Below are positions 9,286 through 18,053 of a stretch of 64,000 nucleotides of DNA, one piece after another. Every line of letters starts with the position of its first letter. Positions within the stretch are counted from its first letter, which is position 1. Under the pieces are notes generated by a model, which was given only the letters and a program-made list of their open reading frames with translations, searched no databases and had not been told where the DNA came from. The position numbers and the translations under genes were made by a program. The DNA is from Rhodothermus profundi (GTDB taxonomy: Bacteria; Bacteroidota; Rhodothermia; Rhodothermales; Rhodothermaceae): assembly GCF_900142415.1 (NCBI RefSeq), contig NZ_FRAU01000004.1, positions 62,001-126,000 on the forward strand. The letters run 5' to 3'.

Positions 9286-9489
9286 ATGAAAGAGGTGCCT
9301 GATCGTCCGATGTCATTTACGTTTGATCCCGAAGCCGTTGCCGAGCTGCCGCCGGTACTTCAGCGCTACATCCTGGCGTTGTATCATCGGGTATGGGCGG
9401 CTTATCGTAAGGTGGGCTGTCCTTTTGGCGAAACAGACGCAGCGATGCTGCTCTGGTTTGAATTTCGCCTGCATACCACCATTAACTGA
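9286..9489 (+). CDS. Small hypothetical protein (67 residues)
   Basis: A short frame starting at ATG 9286 encodes an acidic-then-aromatic small protein with the core FDPEAVAELPPVLQRYILAL followed by a helix-like segment ending in WFEFRLHTTIN. I do not recognise it. An alternative ATG at 9310 has an AGAGGTG ribosome site about 12 bases upstream and would give a 59-residue protein. The composition looks coding (balanced residues, regular helix pattern) rather than like a shadow frame. It precedes the DUF4342 gene on the same strand by 100 bases. The function is unknown and expression needs proof. Confidence 0.45.
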   Translation: MKEVPDRPMSFTFDPEAVAELPPVLQRYILALYHRVWAAYRKVGCPFGETDAAMLLWFEFRLHTTIN

Positions 9490-9589
9490 GACGTTGCAAA
9501 TCTTTTCCGGTTGTCCTGCAACCGAAGGTGCGTCCTTGCCGTAAGGATCGACGAACGCCGTTTCACTTCGTCGATCTCAGGGAGGAGCC

Positions 9590-9910
9590 ATGACGGATCC
9601 CAGGCACCACTTTGAAACCTTCAAAGTTCGGGGCGGCCAACTGCTGGATCGCATTCGGGAAATTATTGAAGAAGGAAACGCTCGGCGGGTAATTCTGAAG
9701 AAAGATAATCGCGTCTTACTCGAGTTTCCGCTTTCTGTTGGCGTAGGCGGCGCTGCAGCGGCGGTGCTGTTTGCCCCAACGCTGGCTGCTGTTGGCGCGA
9801 TTGCCGCCCTGGTGAGTGACGTAGACGTGATCATTGAGCGTCGCCCCGCGCCTCCGCAAGAGCTTCCGCCAGCCGAGCAACAGCCCCCGAACGGCGACGC
9901 AAACGCCTGA
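9590..9910 (+). CDS. DUF4342-domain protein
   Basis: The 106-residue protein begins after a strong ribosome site (GGGAGGAG). It has an N-terminal helical and strand region with ILKKDNRVLLEFPLSVG, a short hydrophobic glycine/alanine-rich stretch (about residues 50-75) that could insert in or lie on a membrane, and a proline-rich charged tail. This is the DUF4342 pattern (small proteins with the sequence ..RVxLxxPLxxG..), sometimes paired with UBA-like helices in Firmicutes. The biochemical function of the family is not known. The gene is closed by a strong hairpin at 9917-9954. Confidence 0.75.
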   Translation: MTDPRHHFETFKVRGGQLLDRIREIIEEGNARRVILKKDNRVLLEFPLSVGVGGAAAAVLFAPTLAAVGAIAALVSDVDVIIERRPAPPQELPPAEQQPPNGDANA

Positions 9911-9916
9911 ACCACA

Positions 9917-9954
9917 AAGGGGCGTCCCGGTAGTCATGCACCGGGACGCCCCTT
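9917..9954. terminator. Strong hairpin between convergent genes
   Basis: A perfect 15-bp inverted repeat (AAGGGGCGTCCCGGT with its reverse complement) with an 8-base loop lies 7 bases after the DUF4342 stop and 23 bases before the end of the convergent porin gene. The stem carries A-tract and T-tract ends on both strands (AAGG at one end, CCTT at the other), although true long U-tracts are missing. It most likely ends transcription from both sides. Confidence 0.75.
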
Positions 9955-9976
9955 GCACTTCCCCCCGCAGCACAAC

Positions 9977-10666
9977 TCAGAGACTGAACCCAAACACCAG
10001 GTACGAGCGCTCCACGCGCGGATTAGGATTCAGAATGTAGTGCACAAACACAGGCAGGCTGAACGCTTCGGTAATCTGGATGGTGCGCGAAGCAGCAAGT
10101 CCTAGATTAACCAGCGTTACATCGCCCGTGTTGTAGAGCGCACTCTGCCCCGCTACTACCCCCACAGTCAACCGCATTTCCACGTCGCCTACCGTAAACG
10201 GATACTGTCCCTCCAGGTAAATCGTATTGTCTGGGTCGTTGTAGGCAAAAATGCTGGCGTGCAGGGTAAAAGGAGCTGTCTCGGGACCTCTGATCTGGAT
10301 AAATGGCTCCAGATAATGCGCGCCCTGACCATCATCGTCAAAGTCGAAAAACTTCGCCCCATTCGGCGCTGGGAAGTAATAATCGGTTACCCCCACCGAC
10401 AGGGCCCCCAGATCAAGACTGAGATACAGGTCGTGCTCGTTGGCCCCGGCTCCAGAGGCTGTAAGCGCATAGGAGGCCCACGTGCCTACGGTCAACGCGC
10501 CCACGGAGAGGCTCAAACCGGGCTGCACGCTCATGGATTCGCCAAAGTCCATTCCACGCCAGACATACCGGCTTACCACATCGGCTCCCAGATGAATCTC
10601 CTGAGCCTGGACCACAGAGACGAGCAAAAGGGTTTTAAACAGCAAGCAGAAATGTACCCTCCGCAT
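9977..10666 (-). CDS. TorF-like outer-membrane porin
   Basis: I choose the ATG at 10666 because it gives a clean signal peptide (MRRVHFCLLFKTLLLVSVVQAQ); the frame extends 23 residues upstream with no signal-like sequence. The mature protein shows the TorF family start, VSRYVWRGMDFGESMSVQPG, followed by alternating amphipathic strands and an aromatic C-terminal residue pattern (SYLVFGFSL) as expected for outer-membrane barrels. It should form a beta-barrel of about 10 to 12 strands. The substrate is unknown. It is divergent from threonine ammonia-lyase across an AT-rich promoter region and converges on the DUF4342 gene at a shared hairpin. Confidence 0.85.
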   Translation of the reverse strand: MRRVHFCLLFKTLLLVSVVQAQEIHLGADVVSRYVWRGMDFGESMSVQPGLSLSVGALTVGTWASYALTASGAGANEHDLYLSLDLGALSVGVTDYYFPAPNGAKFFDFDDDGQGAHYLEPFIQIRGPETAPFTLHASIFAYNDPDNTIYLEGQYPFTVGDVEMRLTVGVVAGQSALYNTGDVTLVNLGLAASRTIQITEAFSLPVFVHYILNPNPRVERSYLVFGFSL

Positions 10667-10743
10667 AACACGACAAGTTTTATTAGTTGTTACACCTACC
10701 TTATACAACTTATTAAGGTAAACAAATACTATCAATATACTTT

Positions 10744-10771
10744 TTTATGAAAAAGCGCTTTCTATTATAAA
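10744..10771 (+). promoter_or_regulatory. Candidate promoter for a leaderless threonine ammonia-lyase mRNA
   Basis: A TATAAA box at 10766-10771 is preceded by TTTATG with a 16-base spacer. The coding ATG is at 10777, so transcription from this box would begin at or very near the ATG. No Shine-Dalgarno precedes the ATG, which fits a leaderless transcript. The region is clearly AT-rich compared with its neighbours. The -35 match is weak. Confidence 0.4.
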
Positions 10772-10776
10772 TATTT

Positions 10777-11775
10777 ATGATTATCTCTCTTCCCACCTAC
10801 ACTGACGTCCAAGCCGCCGCCCGACGGCTGGAGGGCATCGCGCATCGCACGCCGGTGATGCGCAGCCGCACGCTGAACCGCCTGACGCAGGCCAGCTTGT
10901 TCTTCAAGTGTGAGAATTTTCAGCGAACAGGCTCCTTTAAATTCCGCGGAGCCTATAATGCAATGGCAACTCTGTCTGAAGCCGAACGCCGCCGGGGCGT
11001 GCTCACCTACTCCTCGGGCAATCATGCCCAGGCGTTAGCCCTGGCCGGACGCCTGCTGGGCGTACCGGTTACGGTGGTCATGCCGCAGAACGCGCCGGAG
11101 GTCAAACGCAGAGCTACCGCCAGCTATGGCGCCGAGCTGGTGTTTTACGATCCCGAGCAAACCACGCGCGAGGCGCTCGGCCAGCAACTGGCGGCTGAGC
11201 GAGGCCTGGCGATCATTCCTCCCTACGATCATCCGCACATCATAGCAGGCCAGGGCACAGCCGCTCGTGAACTACTGGAGGAGGTAGGACCGCTGGACGT
11301 GCTGCTGGTGCCCTGCGGGGGCGGTGGGTTGCTTTCCGGTTCAGCCCTCAGCGCTCGCGCACTGGCGCCCCGGTGCCGTGTCGTGGGGGTTGAGCCGGCG
11401 CAGGCCGACGATGCTACGCGTTCGTTCCGAACCGGCCGGCTGCACCGCGTGCACAATCCAGACACCATCGCCGACGGTGCCCGCACGCCTTCGCTGGGCC
11501 ACCTCACGTTTCCGCTCGTGCGGCAGTATGTGGACGACATGGTAACCGTTTCGGAAAAGGCCATTCTGCAGGCCATGTACGTACTCTGGGAGCGGCTCAA
11601 GCTGGTGATCGAGCCAACCGGCGCCCTGCCCCTGGCCGCCCTCCTCGAAAATCGCGTCGCTGTTGCCGGACAGCGGGTCGGGCTCATTCTCAGCGGAGGA
11701 AACGTAGATTTACGTCGCGCGGCCGAGCTCTTTGCGCGTCTCGACCAACTCCCAGCGTTACCACCAAGCGTATGA
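10777..11775 (+). CDS. Threonine ammonia-lyase (biodegradative-type, no ACT domain) or serine racemase-like
   Basis: A fold-type II PLP enzyme of 332 residues. The PLP lysine is K55 in TGSFKFRGA, the SSGNHAQA substrate loop follows at about 80, and the phosphate-binding loop CGGGGLLSG is near 180. It converts L-threonine (or L-serine) to 2-oxobutyrate (or pyruvate) and ammonia in the cytosol. The length and the missing C-terminal regulatory ACT domain mark the short catabolic or serine racemase/threo-hydroxyaspartate group; the exact substrate cannot be settled from motifs alone. The ATG has no ribosome site and may head a leaderless mRNA. The next gene starts in its stop codon (ATGA). Confidence 0.9.
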   Translation: MIISLPTYTDVQAAARRLEGIAHRTPVMRSRTLNRLTQASLFFKCENFQRTGSFKFRGAYNAMATLSEAERRRGVLTYSSGNHAQALALAGRLLGVPVTVVMPQNAPEVKRRATASYGAELVFYDPEQTTREALGQQLAAERGLAIIPPYDHPHIIAGQGTAARELLEEVGPLDVLLVPCGGGGLLSGSALSARALAPRCRVVGVEPAQADDATRSFRTGRLHRVHNPDTIADGARTPSLGHLTFPLVRQYVDDMVTVSEKAILQAMYVLWERLKLVIEPTGALPLAALLENRVAVAGQRVGLILSGGNVDLRRAAELFARLDQLPALPPSV

Positions 11776-12569
11776 TGGAAATTGACCGCCAGATGCTGGA
11801 TGCGCTGGTTAGCCGCTATGAACAACCGGATTTTATTGCCACCGATCCGATTGCCATTCCCCACGCCTTCGATGACCCGCGCGATCAGGAAGTAATCGGT
11901 TTGTATGCGGCGCTGCTGGCCTGGGGACGCCGCTCGCTCATTCTGCGCAAACTGGAGGAGCTGTGCGCGCGCATGGACTATCGCCCCTACCACTTTGTGC
12001 GCTTCTTTGCGCCGGAACGCGACGCAGACCGGCTGCGCACTTTTCGGCACCGGACCTTCCAACCGGAAGATGCTTTCTGGCTTACCCGCAACCTCCAGGT
12101 TCTGCTAACCCGGTATGAGACAATCGAACGCTTCGTGGCTGCCCATCTCTCCTCTGATGCCCCGGACATTGGTCCCGCTATCGAAGCCCTGAGCCGGGCG
12201 CTCTGCCTCCTACCGGAAACGCCTCAGCGCCTGCGCAAACATCTACCCCGCCCCTCTGCGGGTAGCGCCTGTAAACGACTGGCGCTTTACTTTCGCTGGA
12301 TGGTACGTTCAGGCCCTGTCGATCTGGGACTGTGGCAAACGGTACGGCCCGCCCAACTGGTAATACCGCTGGACGTGCACGTGGGACGGCAGGCACGGGC
12401 CTGGGGGTTGCTGCGCCGCAACGCCAACGACTGGAAGGCTGTTCAAGAACTCACCGCGATCTGCCGACAGCTTTGCCCAGAGGATCCGGTGCGTTACGAC
12501 TTTGCGCTTTTTGGCGCAGCGCTGCTTAACAGTAACGAGGGTACCAGCGTTTCACCGACCGCACGGTAG
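11772..12569 (+). CDS. TIGR02757/DUF2400-family protein
   Basis: This 265-residue protein fits the TIGR02757 family: an N-terminal DFIATDPIAIPHAF segment, GLYAALLAWGRRSLI, a middle helical region, and the C-terminal block [17 protein letters not shown]. Members are widespread in Bacteroidota and have unknown function; the conserved DPVRYDF end and a histidine/aspartate set (PLDVHVGRQAR) resemble helix-hairpin DNA glycosylase-like enzymes, which is only a suggestion. It overlaps the stop of threonine ammonia-lyase by four bases, so it is co-translated. Its 3' end overlaps the 3' end of the convergent flavin reductase gene by 76 bases. Confidence 0.85.
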   Translation: MMEIDRQMLDALVSRYEQPDFIATDPIAIPHAFDDPRDQEVIGLYAALLAWGRRSLILRKLEELCARMDYRPYHFVRFFAPERDADRLRTFRHRTFQPEDAFWLTRNLQVLLTRYETIERFVAAHLSSDAPDIGPAIEALSRALCLLPETPQRLRKHLPRPSAGSACKRLALYFRWMVRSGPVDLGLWQTVRPAQLVIPLDVHVGRQARAWGLLRRNANDWKAVQELTAICRQLCPEDPVRYDFALFGAALLNSNEGTSVSPTAR

Positions 12570-13072
12570 GTCCGATTGTAGTAAAGCAAAGGTGGCCCCT
12601 CCTCCCGCACCTCAATTTCCATCACCTCGCCCACAAAGATCGTGTGATCACCTGCCTCGAGCCTGCGATACGGTCGGCAGTGCAACACGGCCAGCACGCC
12701 TTCCAGCACAGGAGTGCCTTCGGCGTGCAGCTGATAAGCCAATCCCTCAAACTGCTCCTGCCCGCTCAAGCCGGGCTCAGCAAAGCGCTGGCTCAATGCC
12801 ACTTGCTCGGCTCCCAGGATATGCACGGCAAAATAGCGAGCCTGCAGCAGCAGCGGATGCATGCGAGCCCGTCGAGCTACATTGAAAGAAATAAGCGGCG
12901 GCTCCAACGAGACGCTCGTAAAGGAGCCAATGGTGATGCCCCGCATTTCACCATCGGCAGCTGCTGTCACCACCGTAACCGGCGACGGCACCCGCCGCAT
13001 TACCTGTCGCAGCACTTCTCCCAGGGCATGTGTGGTCATGCTATCCGGCAACGGCTCCTTAACGGAAAGCAT
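12494..13072 (-). CDS. Flavin reductase family protein
   Basis: The 192-residue protein is a flavin-reductase-like FMN-binding split barrel: [19 protein letters not shown], the FMN site [19 protein letters not shown], and the conserved end [15 protein letters not shown]. The family reduces FMN or FAD with NAD(P)H, often for a two-component monooxygenase or for electron supply in stress. It is cytosolic. The gene follows dnaJ with a 14-base overlap if ATG 13072 is used, or begins 20 bases after dnaJ if the ATG at 13039 is used. It thus belongs to the heat-shock transcript. Its 3' end runs 76 bases into the opposite-strand TIGR02757 gene. Confidence 0.85.
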   Translation of the reverse strand: MLSVKEPLPDSMTTHALGEVLRQVMRRVPSPVTVVTAAADGEMRGITIGSFTSVSLEPPLISFNVARRARMHPLLLQARYFAVHILGAEQVALSQRFAEPGLSGQEQFEGLAYQLHAEGTPVLEGVLAVLHCRPYRRLEAGDHTIFVGEVMEIEVREEGPPLLYYNRTYRAVGETLVPSLLLSSAAPKSAKS

Positions 13073-14216
13073 CCTTGAAGCGACTGAAGAAAGACCGGCG
13101 ACCCTCTTCCAGGCGTGGTTGGAACGAAGGGGAGGTGCGGAGGCGTTCCAGGATTTGCCGTTCTTCGTCCGTCAATTCTGTGGGCGTCCATACGTGGACC
13201 CGGATGAATTGATCGCCCCGTCCAGGCCCGTTCAGCTCGGGTAGTCCCCGTCCTCGCATGCGCAGTATTTTTCCAGACTGAATACCTGGATCAATCTGGA
13301 GCCGAGCGCGCCCACGTAGCGTAGGCACTTCGACTTCCGTGCCCAGCGCTGCCTCCGGAAAAGAGATGATCAAATCGTAGTAAATATCCAACCCCTCGCG
13401 CACGAAGTGTTCGTGCGGCAGCTCTTCGATTTCGACAATCAGGTCGCCAGGTGGTCCCCCCTTAACGCCTGCATGTCCGGCTCCCCGAATAGTCAGGTAA
13501 TGGCCTTCAAGTGCTCCGGGCGGAATCGTTATGCGAATGATCTCCTCGGCCATGTGGCGTCCGCTTCCGCCACAATCCGGGCAACGGTTACGCAAAATTC
13601 GACCGGTACCTCCGCAGTGCGGACACGTCTGGATGTTGATAAACTGTCCAAAAATGGAGCGCGAAACCTGCCGCAGCTCGCCCGCTCCTCGGCAGGTAGG
13701 ACAGGTGGTGTACCCTGCCGTGCCTCCTTCTGCACCGGTGCCCTTGCAACTCTTGCAGGGCACATATTTGCGAACGGTAACCTCTTTTTCGACGCCCTCC
13801 GCAATCTCCTCCAGGGTCAACTGGACTTTGACATGGATGTCGCCGCCGGCGCGACCGTGCGCTTCCCGACGCGCGCGCCGGCGTCCGCCCCCAAATACCT
13901 CTTCGAAGACGGAGCCCGAGGCCCCGAAAATGTCATGAAAGGCACTGAAGATATCATTTAAGTCCTCAAAAGGCCCTCCTTCGGGCATGCCATTGCCGCG
14001 CACGCCCGCATGCCCGTAGCGGTCATAGCGCCGCCGTTTTTCAGGGTCCGAAAGGACTTCGTACGCTTCAGCGATTTCCTTGAAACGGGCCTCTGCTTCC
14101 TTATCGTTGGGATTGCGGTCGGGGTGGTACTGCAGGGCGAGCTTACGATACGCGCGCTTGATCTCCTCCTGCGTGGCGTTCCGGTCCACCCCGAGCACTT
14201 CGTAATAGTCGCGCAT
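13059..14216 (-). CDS. dnaJ: Chaperone DnaJ (Hsp40, type I)
   Basis: The 385-residue protein has an N-terminal J domain with the HPD motif (HPDRN), a glycine/phenylalanine-rich linker, a zinc domain with four CxxCxGxG repeats ([32 protein letters not shown]) and the C-terminal substrate-binding domain. It delivers unfolded clients to DnaK and stimulates its ATPase. DnaK itself is not in the window. I choose ATG 14216; the frame's upstream TTG at 14222 is less likely. It begins 11 bases after grpE ends, in the order hrcA-grpE-dnaJ, and its end overlaps the flavin reductase start. Confidence 0.98.
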   Translation of the reverse strand: MRDYYEVLGVDRNATQEEIKRAYRKLALQYHPDRNPNDKEAEARFKEIAEAYEVLSDPEKRRRYDRYGHAGVRGNGMPEGGPFEDLNDIFSAFHDIFGASGSVFEEVFGGGRRRARREAHGRAGGDIHVKVQLTLEEIAEGVEKEVTVRKYVPCKSCKGTGAEGGTAGYTTCPTCRGAGELRQVSRSIFGQFINIQTCPHCGGTGRILRNRCPDCGGSGRHMAEEIIRITIPPGALEGHYLTIRGAGHAGVKGGPPGDLIVEIEELPHEHFVREGLDIYYDLIISFPEAALGTEVEVPTLRGRARLQIDPGIQSGKILRMRGRGLPELNGPGRGDQFIRVHVWTPTELTDEERQILERLRTSPSFQPRLEEGRRSFFSRFKDAFR

Positions 14217-14227
14217 AGACAACGGCC

Positions 14228-14851
14228 TCAGGCCTGGCTATCTCCGTTTGGCGGGGCAGCTACCACAACCCGGCTGTGCCGGAGGATGCGCTCACCCATA
14301 CGGTACCCTTTCTGCATTTCCTGCAGCACCGTACCGGGCGTCACCCCTTCCGGCGCCGGTTGCTGCATCATGGCTTCGTGCACGGTTGGATCAAAGGGCT
14401 GCCCAACGGCCTCAATGGGTTGCACGCCCAGCCGGGCCAGTTCATCCAGAAACTTCTGATGCACCAGTTCAACGCCTTCACGCAATTTATGATAGGCAGC
14501 ACCTGGATCTTGCTCTTCCGCCTGACGCGCAGCTTCCAGGGAGCGTTCCAGATCATCCAGCACTTCCAGGAGGGGACGGATTGCCAGCGCCTTACCCATT
14601 TCCAGCAGTTGCCGCTTTTCCTGCTCAACGCGCCGGCGATAGTTTTGCAATTCGGCCGCTGTGCGCAGGAACTTATCCTGCACCTGCGCCAACTCTGCCT
14701 CCAGTTGTTCAATGCGAGCCACCAGGTCATTCTCCTCCAGCGACATCTCCGAAGCGGCAGTTTCCGCTTCGGGCGTCGCCGGTGCATTTTCCGTTTCGTT
14801 TACCTGTTCCGCATCGGCTGCGGGTTTCATTTCCTCCGACATGTGCGTCAT
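14228..14851 (-). CDS. grpE: Nucleotide exchange factor GrpE
   Basis: The 207-residue protein has an acidic, disordered N-terminus, a long coiled-coil (about 40-95, with [19 protein letters not shown]) and the C-terminal beta domain with [14 protein letters not shown], the GrpE signature. It releases ADP from DnaK. The length is typical. It begins 19 bases after hrcA ends, near an AGGGAAG ribosome site, and is followed by dnaJ. A second ATG three codons in (MSEEMK) could also be the start. Confidence 0.97.
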   Translation of the reverse strand: MTHMSEEMKPAADAEQVNETENAPATPEAETAASEMSLEENDLVARIEQLEAELAQVQDKFLRTAAELQNYRRRVEQEKRQLLEMGKALAIRPLLEVLDDLERSLEAARQAEEQDPGAAYHKLREGVELVHQKFLDELARLGVQPIEAVGQPFDPTVHEAMMQQPAPEGVTPGTVLQEMQKGYRMGERILRHSRVVVAAPPNGDSQA

Positions 14852-14870
14852 GGCTTCCCTGCGTTCCCCT

Positions 14871-15992
14871 TCAGTTTACCGTTTCATCGATAGGACGGCT
14901 CAGCAGCAAGGCCATCTCTTGCACCAGCGCCAGCACGCGCCGGTAATCCATACGGGTAGGCCCGATCACGCCGATGGTTCCCACGGCATCTCCCAGCCGA
15001 TAACGGGCCGTAACAATCGAAAATCTTTCCACTTTTTCGTCGCAATTCTCGCGCCCAATCGAAACCTGGGCGCGGCCTACTTCAACGTCTTCAGGCCCTT
15101 CCGTTCCCTCCAATAGCCGCACCAGCTCCTCCTCATCTTCCAGGAGAAGAAACAGATTGCGCAATTCTTCCGGTTGCTGAAATTCGGGCTGGCCCATGAT
15201 ATACTGGGTGCCTCCAAAGCGCACGCGCCCTTCATTAGGCTCACTGAACAGCGTGGGCGCTTCATCCAGCACCAGTTGGACCAGGCCTGTACGGTCTTCT
15301 AGATCCCTCAGACGCCAGTGACAGCTCTGCCGGATTGCCGCCAGAGTCAATCCGGCCAGGCGCTCATTGAGCAACGCGACCACCAGCTCAAGATCTCGCC
15401 GGCTCAATCCCGAGGCCAGTTCCACAAGAATGGTGCGCACCAGACCGCCCCGCACGCTGAGCACGAACATAGCCCGCGTCGACGAAAGCGGCACCACTTC
15501 GAGTCGCTCAAGCACACCGGTCGAGAGCCGGGGCGTTAGCACTACGCCTAACAGGCGAGAAAGCTGTCCAAGCAACCGCGTACTTTCCCGCCACAGCTCT
15601 TCTGGATCGTTGCCGATCTCCCGCACCCTTTGCTGGAGCAACCGGCGCTCGTCCGGTGCCAGTTCGGGCACGTCCATCAATGCATCCACAAAGGTCCGGT
15701 AGCCCAGGTCCGTAGGTACCCGACCAGCCGACGTATAGGGATGGTCCAGGTAGCCCATCTCTTCCAGGTCACTCATCGTATTGCGAATGGAAGCCGGGCT
15801 CAGGCCGATCGAATACCGCCGGGCCAGAAAGTGCGAACCGACCGGACCTGCGGTGTCAATAAAGCTCTCAACTACCAACCGCAAAATTTGCCGCTCCCGC
15901 TCGTTCAGCGGCGCTGCCGGATCATCCTTCCGGGCCACCCGATAGGGTGGTTTCCGTCGCCGCACCTGTCCAGACCGCACCGGTACACGCAT
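14871..15992 (-). CDS. hrcA: Heat-inducible transcription repressor HrcA
   Basis: From ATG 15992 the protein has 373 residues. It carries the N-terminal winged-helix DNA-binding domain (LNERERQILRLVVESFIDT, GPVGSHFLARR, LSPASIRNTMSDLEEMGYL) and the long C-terminal dimerisation domain ending in IGVIGPTRMDYRRVLALV, the family signature. The frame stays open for a further 62 residues upstream, but those residues are not HrcA-like. HrcA normally represses heat-shock operons by binding the CIRCE element. I saw no CIRCE sequence between this gene and sppA; a different palindrome sits at 16045-16068. It is the first gene of hrcA-grpE-dnaJ-flavin reductase. Confidence 0.95.
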   Translation of the reverse strand: MRVPVRSGQVRRRKPPYRVARKDDPAAPLNERERQILRLVVESFIDTAGPVGSHFLARRYSIGLSPASIRNTMSDLEEMGYLDHPYTSAGRVPTDLGYRTFVDALMDVPELAPDERRLLQQRVREIGNDPEELWRESTRLLGQLSRLLGVVLTPRLSTGVLERLEVVPLSSTRAMFVLSVRGGLVRTILVELASGLSRRDLELVVALLNERLAGLTLAAIRQSCHWRLRDLEDRTGLVQLVLDEAPTLFSEPNEGRVRFGGTQYIMGQPEFQQPEELRNLFLLLEDEEELVRLLEGTEGPEDVEVGRAQVSIGRENCDEKVERFSIVTARYRLGDAVGTIGVIGPTRMDYRRVLALVQEMALLLSRPIDETVN

Positions 15993-16044
15993 ACGATGTT
16001 CCACGGAAGTTGATCGCTGATTCGACGTAAATGGCCGTATTTCC

Positions 16045-16068
16045 AACCGCCTTTTAGCAAAGGCGGTT
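16045..16068. promoter_or_regulatory. Inverted repeat between divergent hrcA and sppA
   Basis: AACCGCCTTT and its exact reverse complement AAAGGCGGTT are separated by TAGC. The palindrome sits about 55 bases upstream of hrcA's ATG and about 120 bases upstream of sppA's. Neither side has a run of T, so it is not a usual terminator. It may be an operator or a leader hairpin. Confidence 0.45.
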
Positions 16069-16186
16069 TCCCACGTCTTCTTTCTGCGTGCTCTTCCAAC
16101 TATTCCGTAACTTCTCGATCTTGTCTGTCGTAAGGATAGCCATCGTATCTTCAGGTTGCACTGCAACCAACAGTCCAAAATCTGCC

Positions 16187-18001
16187 ATGCGTTTTCTTTC
16201 CACGCTGCTGGCCAGCATACTCGGTACCCTAATTGCCATTGGATTGCTCTTTCTGTTCACGTTCCTGTTTCTGGCAGGGCTTGCTTCGCTTGTAGAGCAA
16301 CCGCCGACGGTCCGGTCAGGCTCGGTACTGGTAATCAGGTTAAGCGGGTCGATCCCGGAAGTGGTCTCGCACGACCCCCTCAACCGTCTGCTTCTGGAAG
16401 AACCTCCCTACGGACTCCGTGACCTGACCCACGCGCTGAAAAAAGCGGCTGCCGATCAACGCATCGAAGCGGTCTGGCTTCGACTCCAGAGCCCACAGCT
16501 CTCCTGGGCCACGCTGGAAGAGATTCGCGCTGCCCTGGTCGATTTCAAGTCCAGCGGCAAGCTGCTGATTGCCTCGTGCGAAGACTTTGGCATGGACGAG
16601 GCAACCTACTTCCTTGCCAGCGCCGCCGACAGCGTGTTCGCCGGACCTGAATCATTTTTCGAATTCAATGGCTTTTATCTTACCGCCACTTTCTATAAGC
16701 GTTTGCTTGACTGGCTGGACGTCGAAGCGCAGGTTGTGCGCGCTGGCGCGTTCAAAAGCGCTGGCGAGCCGTTCGTTCGAGAGCATCTCTCTGAAGAAAA
16801 CCGGCTGCAGTTGCAGGCCTTACTCAACACCTACAACCGTCGCTTTCTGGAAACCGTGGCCCAGGCCCGGGGGCTTTCCATAGAGGCGCTGGACCGCCTG
16901 GCGACGGAGCAGGTGTTGCTTACTGCCGAGGAAGCGGTGCAGGCCGGGTTGCTCGACGGGCTGCGCGACGCCGGACAGATCCAGCAGATGTTGAAAGCGC
17001 ACCTGGGCTATGAACCAGACGAAACGCTGCGCCGCATCTCTTTGCGCCAGTACGTGCGCGTGCCCGATCGCGCGGCCGGATTACCTGTCGGTAACGAGGG
17101 CGAGATCGCCGTTATCTATGCGGTAGGCACCATCATTCCGGGCAAAAGCCAGCAGCAACCGGTTCCGCTTCCCCTGTTTGGCAATCAGCTTCTGGGGAGT
17201 GAAACGCTGATCGCAGCGCTGGAGGAGGCGCGCCAGAGCGATCGCGTAAAAGCTGTCGTGCTCCGCATCAACTCGCCCGGAGGCTCGGCGGCGGCTTCGG
17301 AGGCCATGTGGCAGGCAATCCGGCGCACTGCCGACGAAAAACCAGTTATTGTCTCTATGGGCGATGTGGCGGCTTCCGGTGGGTACTGGATCAGCACAGC
17401 CGCCGATACCATTGTTGCCGATCCGCTAACCATCACCGGCTCCATCGGCGTGATCGGCATCTTCTTCAATGCCGGTGGTCTCCTGGAAAACAAACTCGGC
17501 ATTACGTTCGACCTGCTACGCACCAGTCCCTACGCCGATATGTTTTCAGGTCTGGTGCCCCCGGAACCTTATGAAGTGGAACGCCTGCAACAGACCATTA
17601 TGGCTACCTACCGCGCCTTCCTTGATCGGGTAGCCCAGGCGCGCGGACTACCAGTCGATTCGGTCGATGCGGTGGGAGGCGGGCGCGTCTGGATTGGTGA
17701 GACCGCTCATCGTATCGGGCTGGTAGACGTGCTGGGTGGACTGGACCGGGCTATTGCCATTGCGGCAGAAAAGGCCGGGTTAGCACCAGGTACGTATCGC
17801 ATCCGCGTGCTGCCGCGCCCCAAAACCTTTGCGGAGCAATTGGCCGAACAGTTGGAAGCCAGGGTTCGGCAGGCCTGGCTACACCTGACTGGATCCCCAA
17901 CGACCCGCTGGCTGGCAGCGCACCGGCCTACCCTCGAAATGCTTCGGCAACTCCATGGCACCCCGCTGGCCCGCATGTGGCCTGATGTGTCCATCCGTTA
18001 A
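16187..18001 (+). CDS. sppA: Signal peptide peptidase SppA (67K type)
   Basis: The protein has about 604 residues from ATG 16187. It starts with a membrane anchor (about 5-32). It has two tandem SppA domains. The N-terminal domain holds the catalytic lysine K190 in RAGAFKSAGEPFVREHLS, and the C-terminal domain holds the nucleophile serine in VAASGGYWISTAAD. The two make the Ser-Lys dyad as in E. coli SppA. It degrades cleaved signal peptides in the membrane and periplasm. Upstream in-frame codons to 16088 are not conserved. It is divergent from the heat-shock operon and ends at a bidirectional terminator. Confidence 0.95.
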   Translation: MRFLSTLLASILGTLIAIGLLFLFTFLFLAGLASLVEQPPTVRSGSVLVIRLSGSIPEVVSHDPLNRLLLEEPPYGLRDLTHALKKAAADQRIEAVWLRLQSPQLSWATLEEIRAALVDFKSSGKLLIASCEDFGMDEATYFLASAADSVFAGPESFFEFNGFYLTATFYKRLLDWLDVEAQVVRAGAFKSAGEPFVREHLSEENRLQLQALLNTYNRRFLETVAQARGLSIEALDRLATEQVLLTAEEAVQAGLLDGLRDAGQIQQMLKAHLGYEPDETLRRISLRQYVRVPDRAAGLPVGNEGEIAVIYAVGTIIPGKSQQQPVPLPLFGNQLLGSETLIAALEEARQSDRVKAVVLRINSPGGSAAASEAMWQAIRRTADEKPVIVSMGDVAASGGYWISTAADTIVADPLTITGSIGVIGIFFNAGGLLENKLGITFDLLRTSPYADMFSGLVPPEPYEVERLQQTIMATYRAFLDRVAQARGLPVDSVDAVGGGRVWIGETAHRIGLVDVLGGLDRAIAIAAEKAGLAPGTYRIRVLPRPKTFAEQLAEQLEARVRQAWLHLTGSPTTRWLAAHRPTLEMLRQLHGTPLARMWPDVSIR

Positions 18002-18002
18002 A

Positions 18003-18036
18003 AAATAAGGGCCGGAGGTTCCTCCGGCCCTTATTT
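18003..18036. terminator. Bidirectional rho-independent terminator
   Basis: A perfect 16-bp inverted repeat (AAATAAGGGCCGGAGG with its reverse complement, joined by a two-base TT spacer) lies right after the sppA stop codon and 18 bases before the end of the convergent glutamate dehydrogenase gene. Flanking A and T tracts are present on both strands, as needed for termination in both directions. Confidence 0.85.
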
Positions 18037-18053
18037 GCACGCGCCCATCCCGA

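Noticed and set aside
9093-9287. 64-residue minus-strand frame between the PAS gene and the small plus-strand gene
   Set aside because: It overlaps the likely promoter region, has no ribosome site and an unnatural composition.
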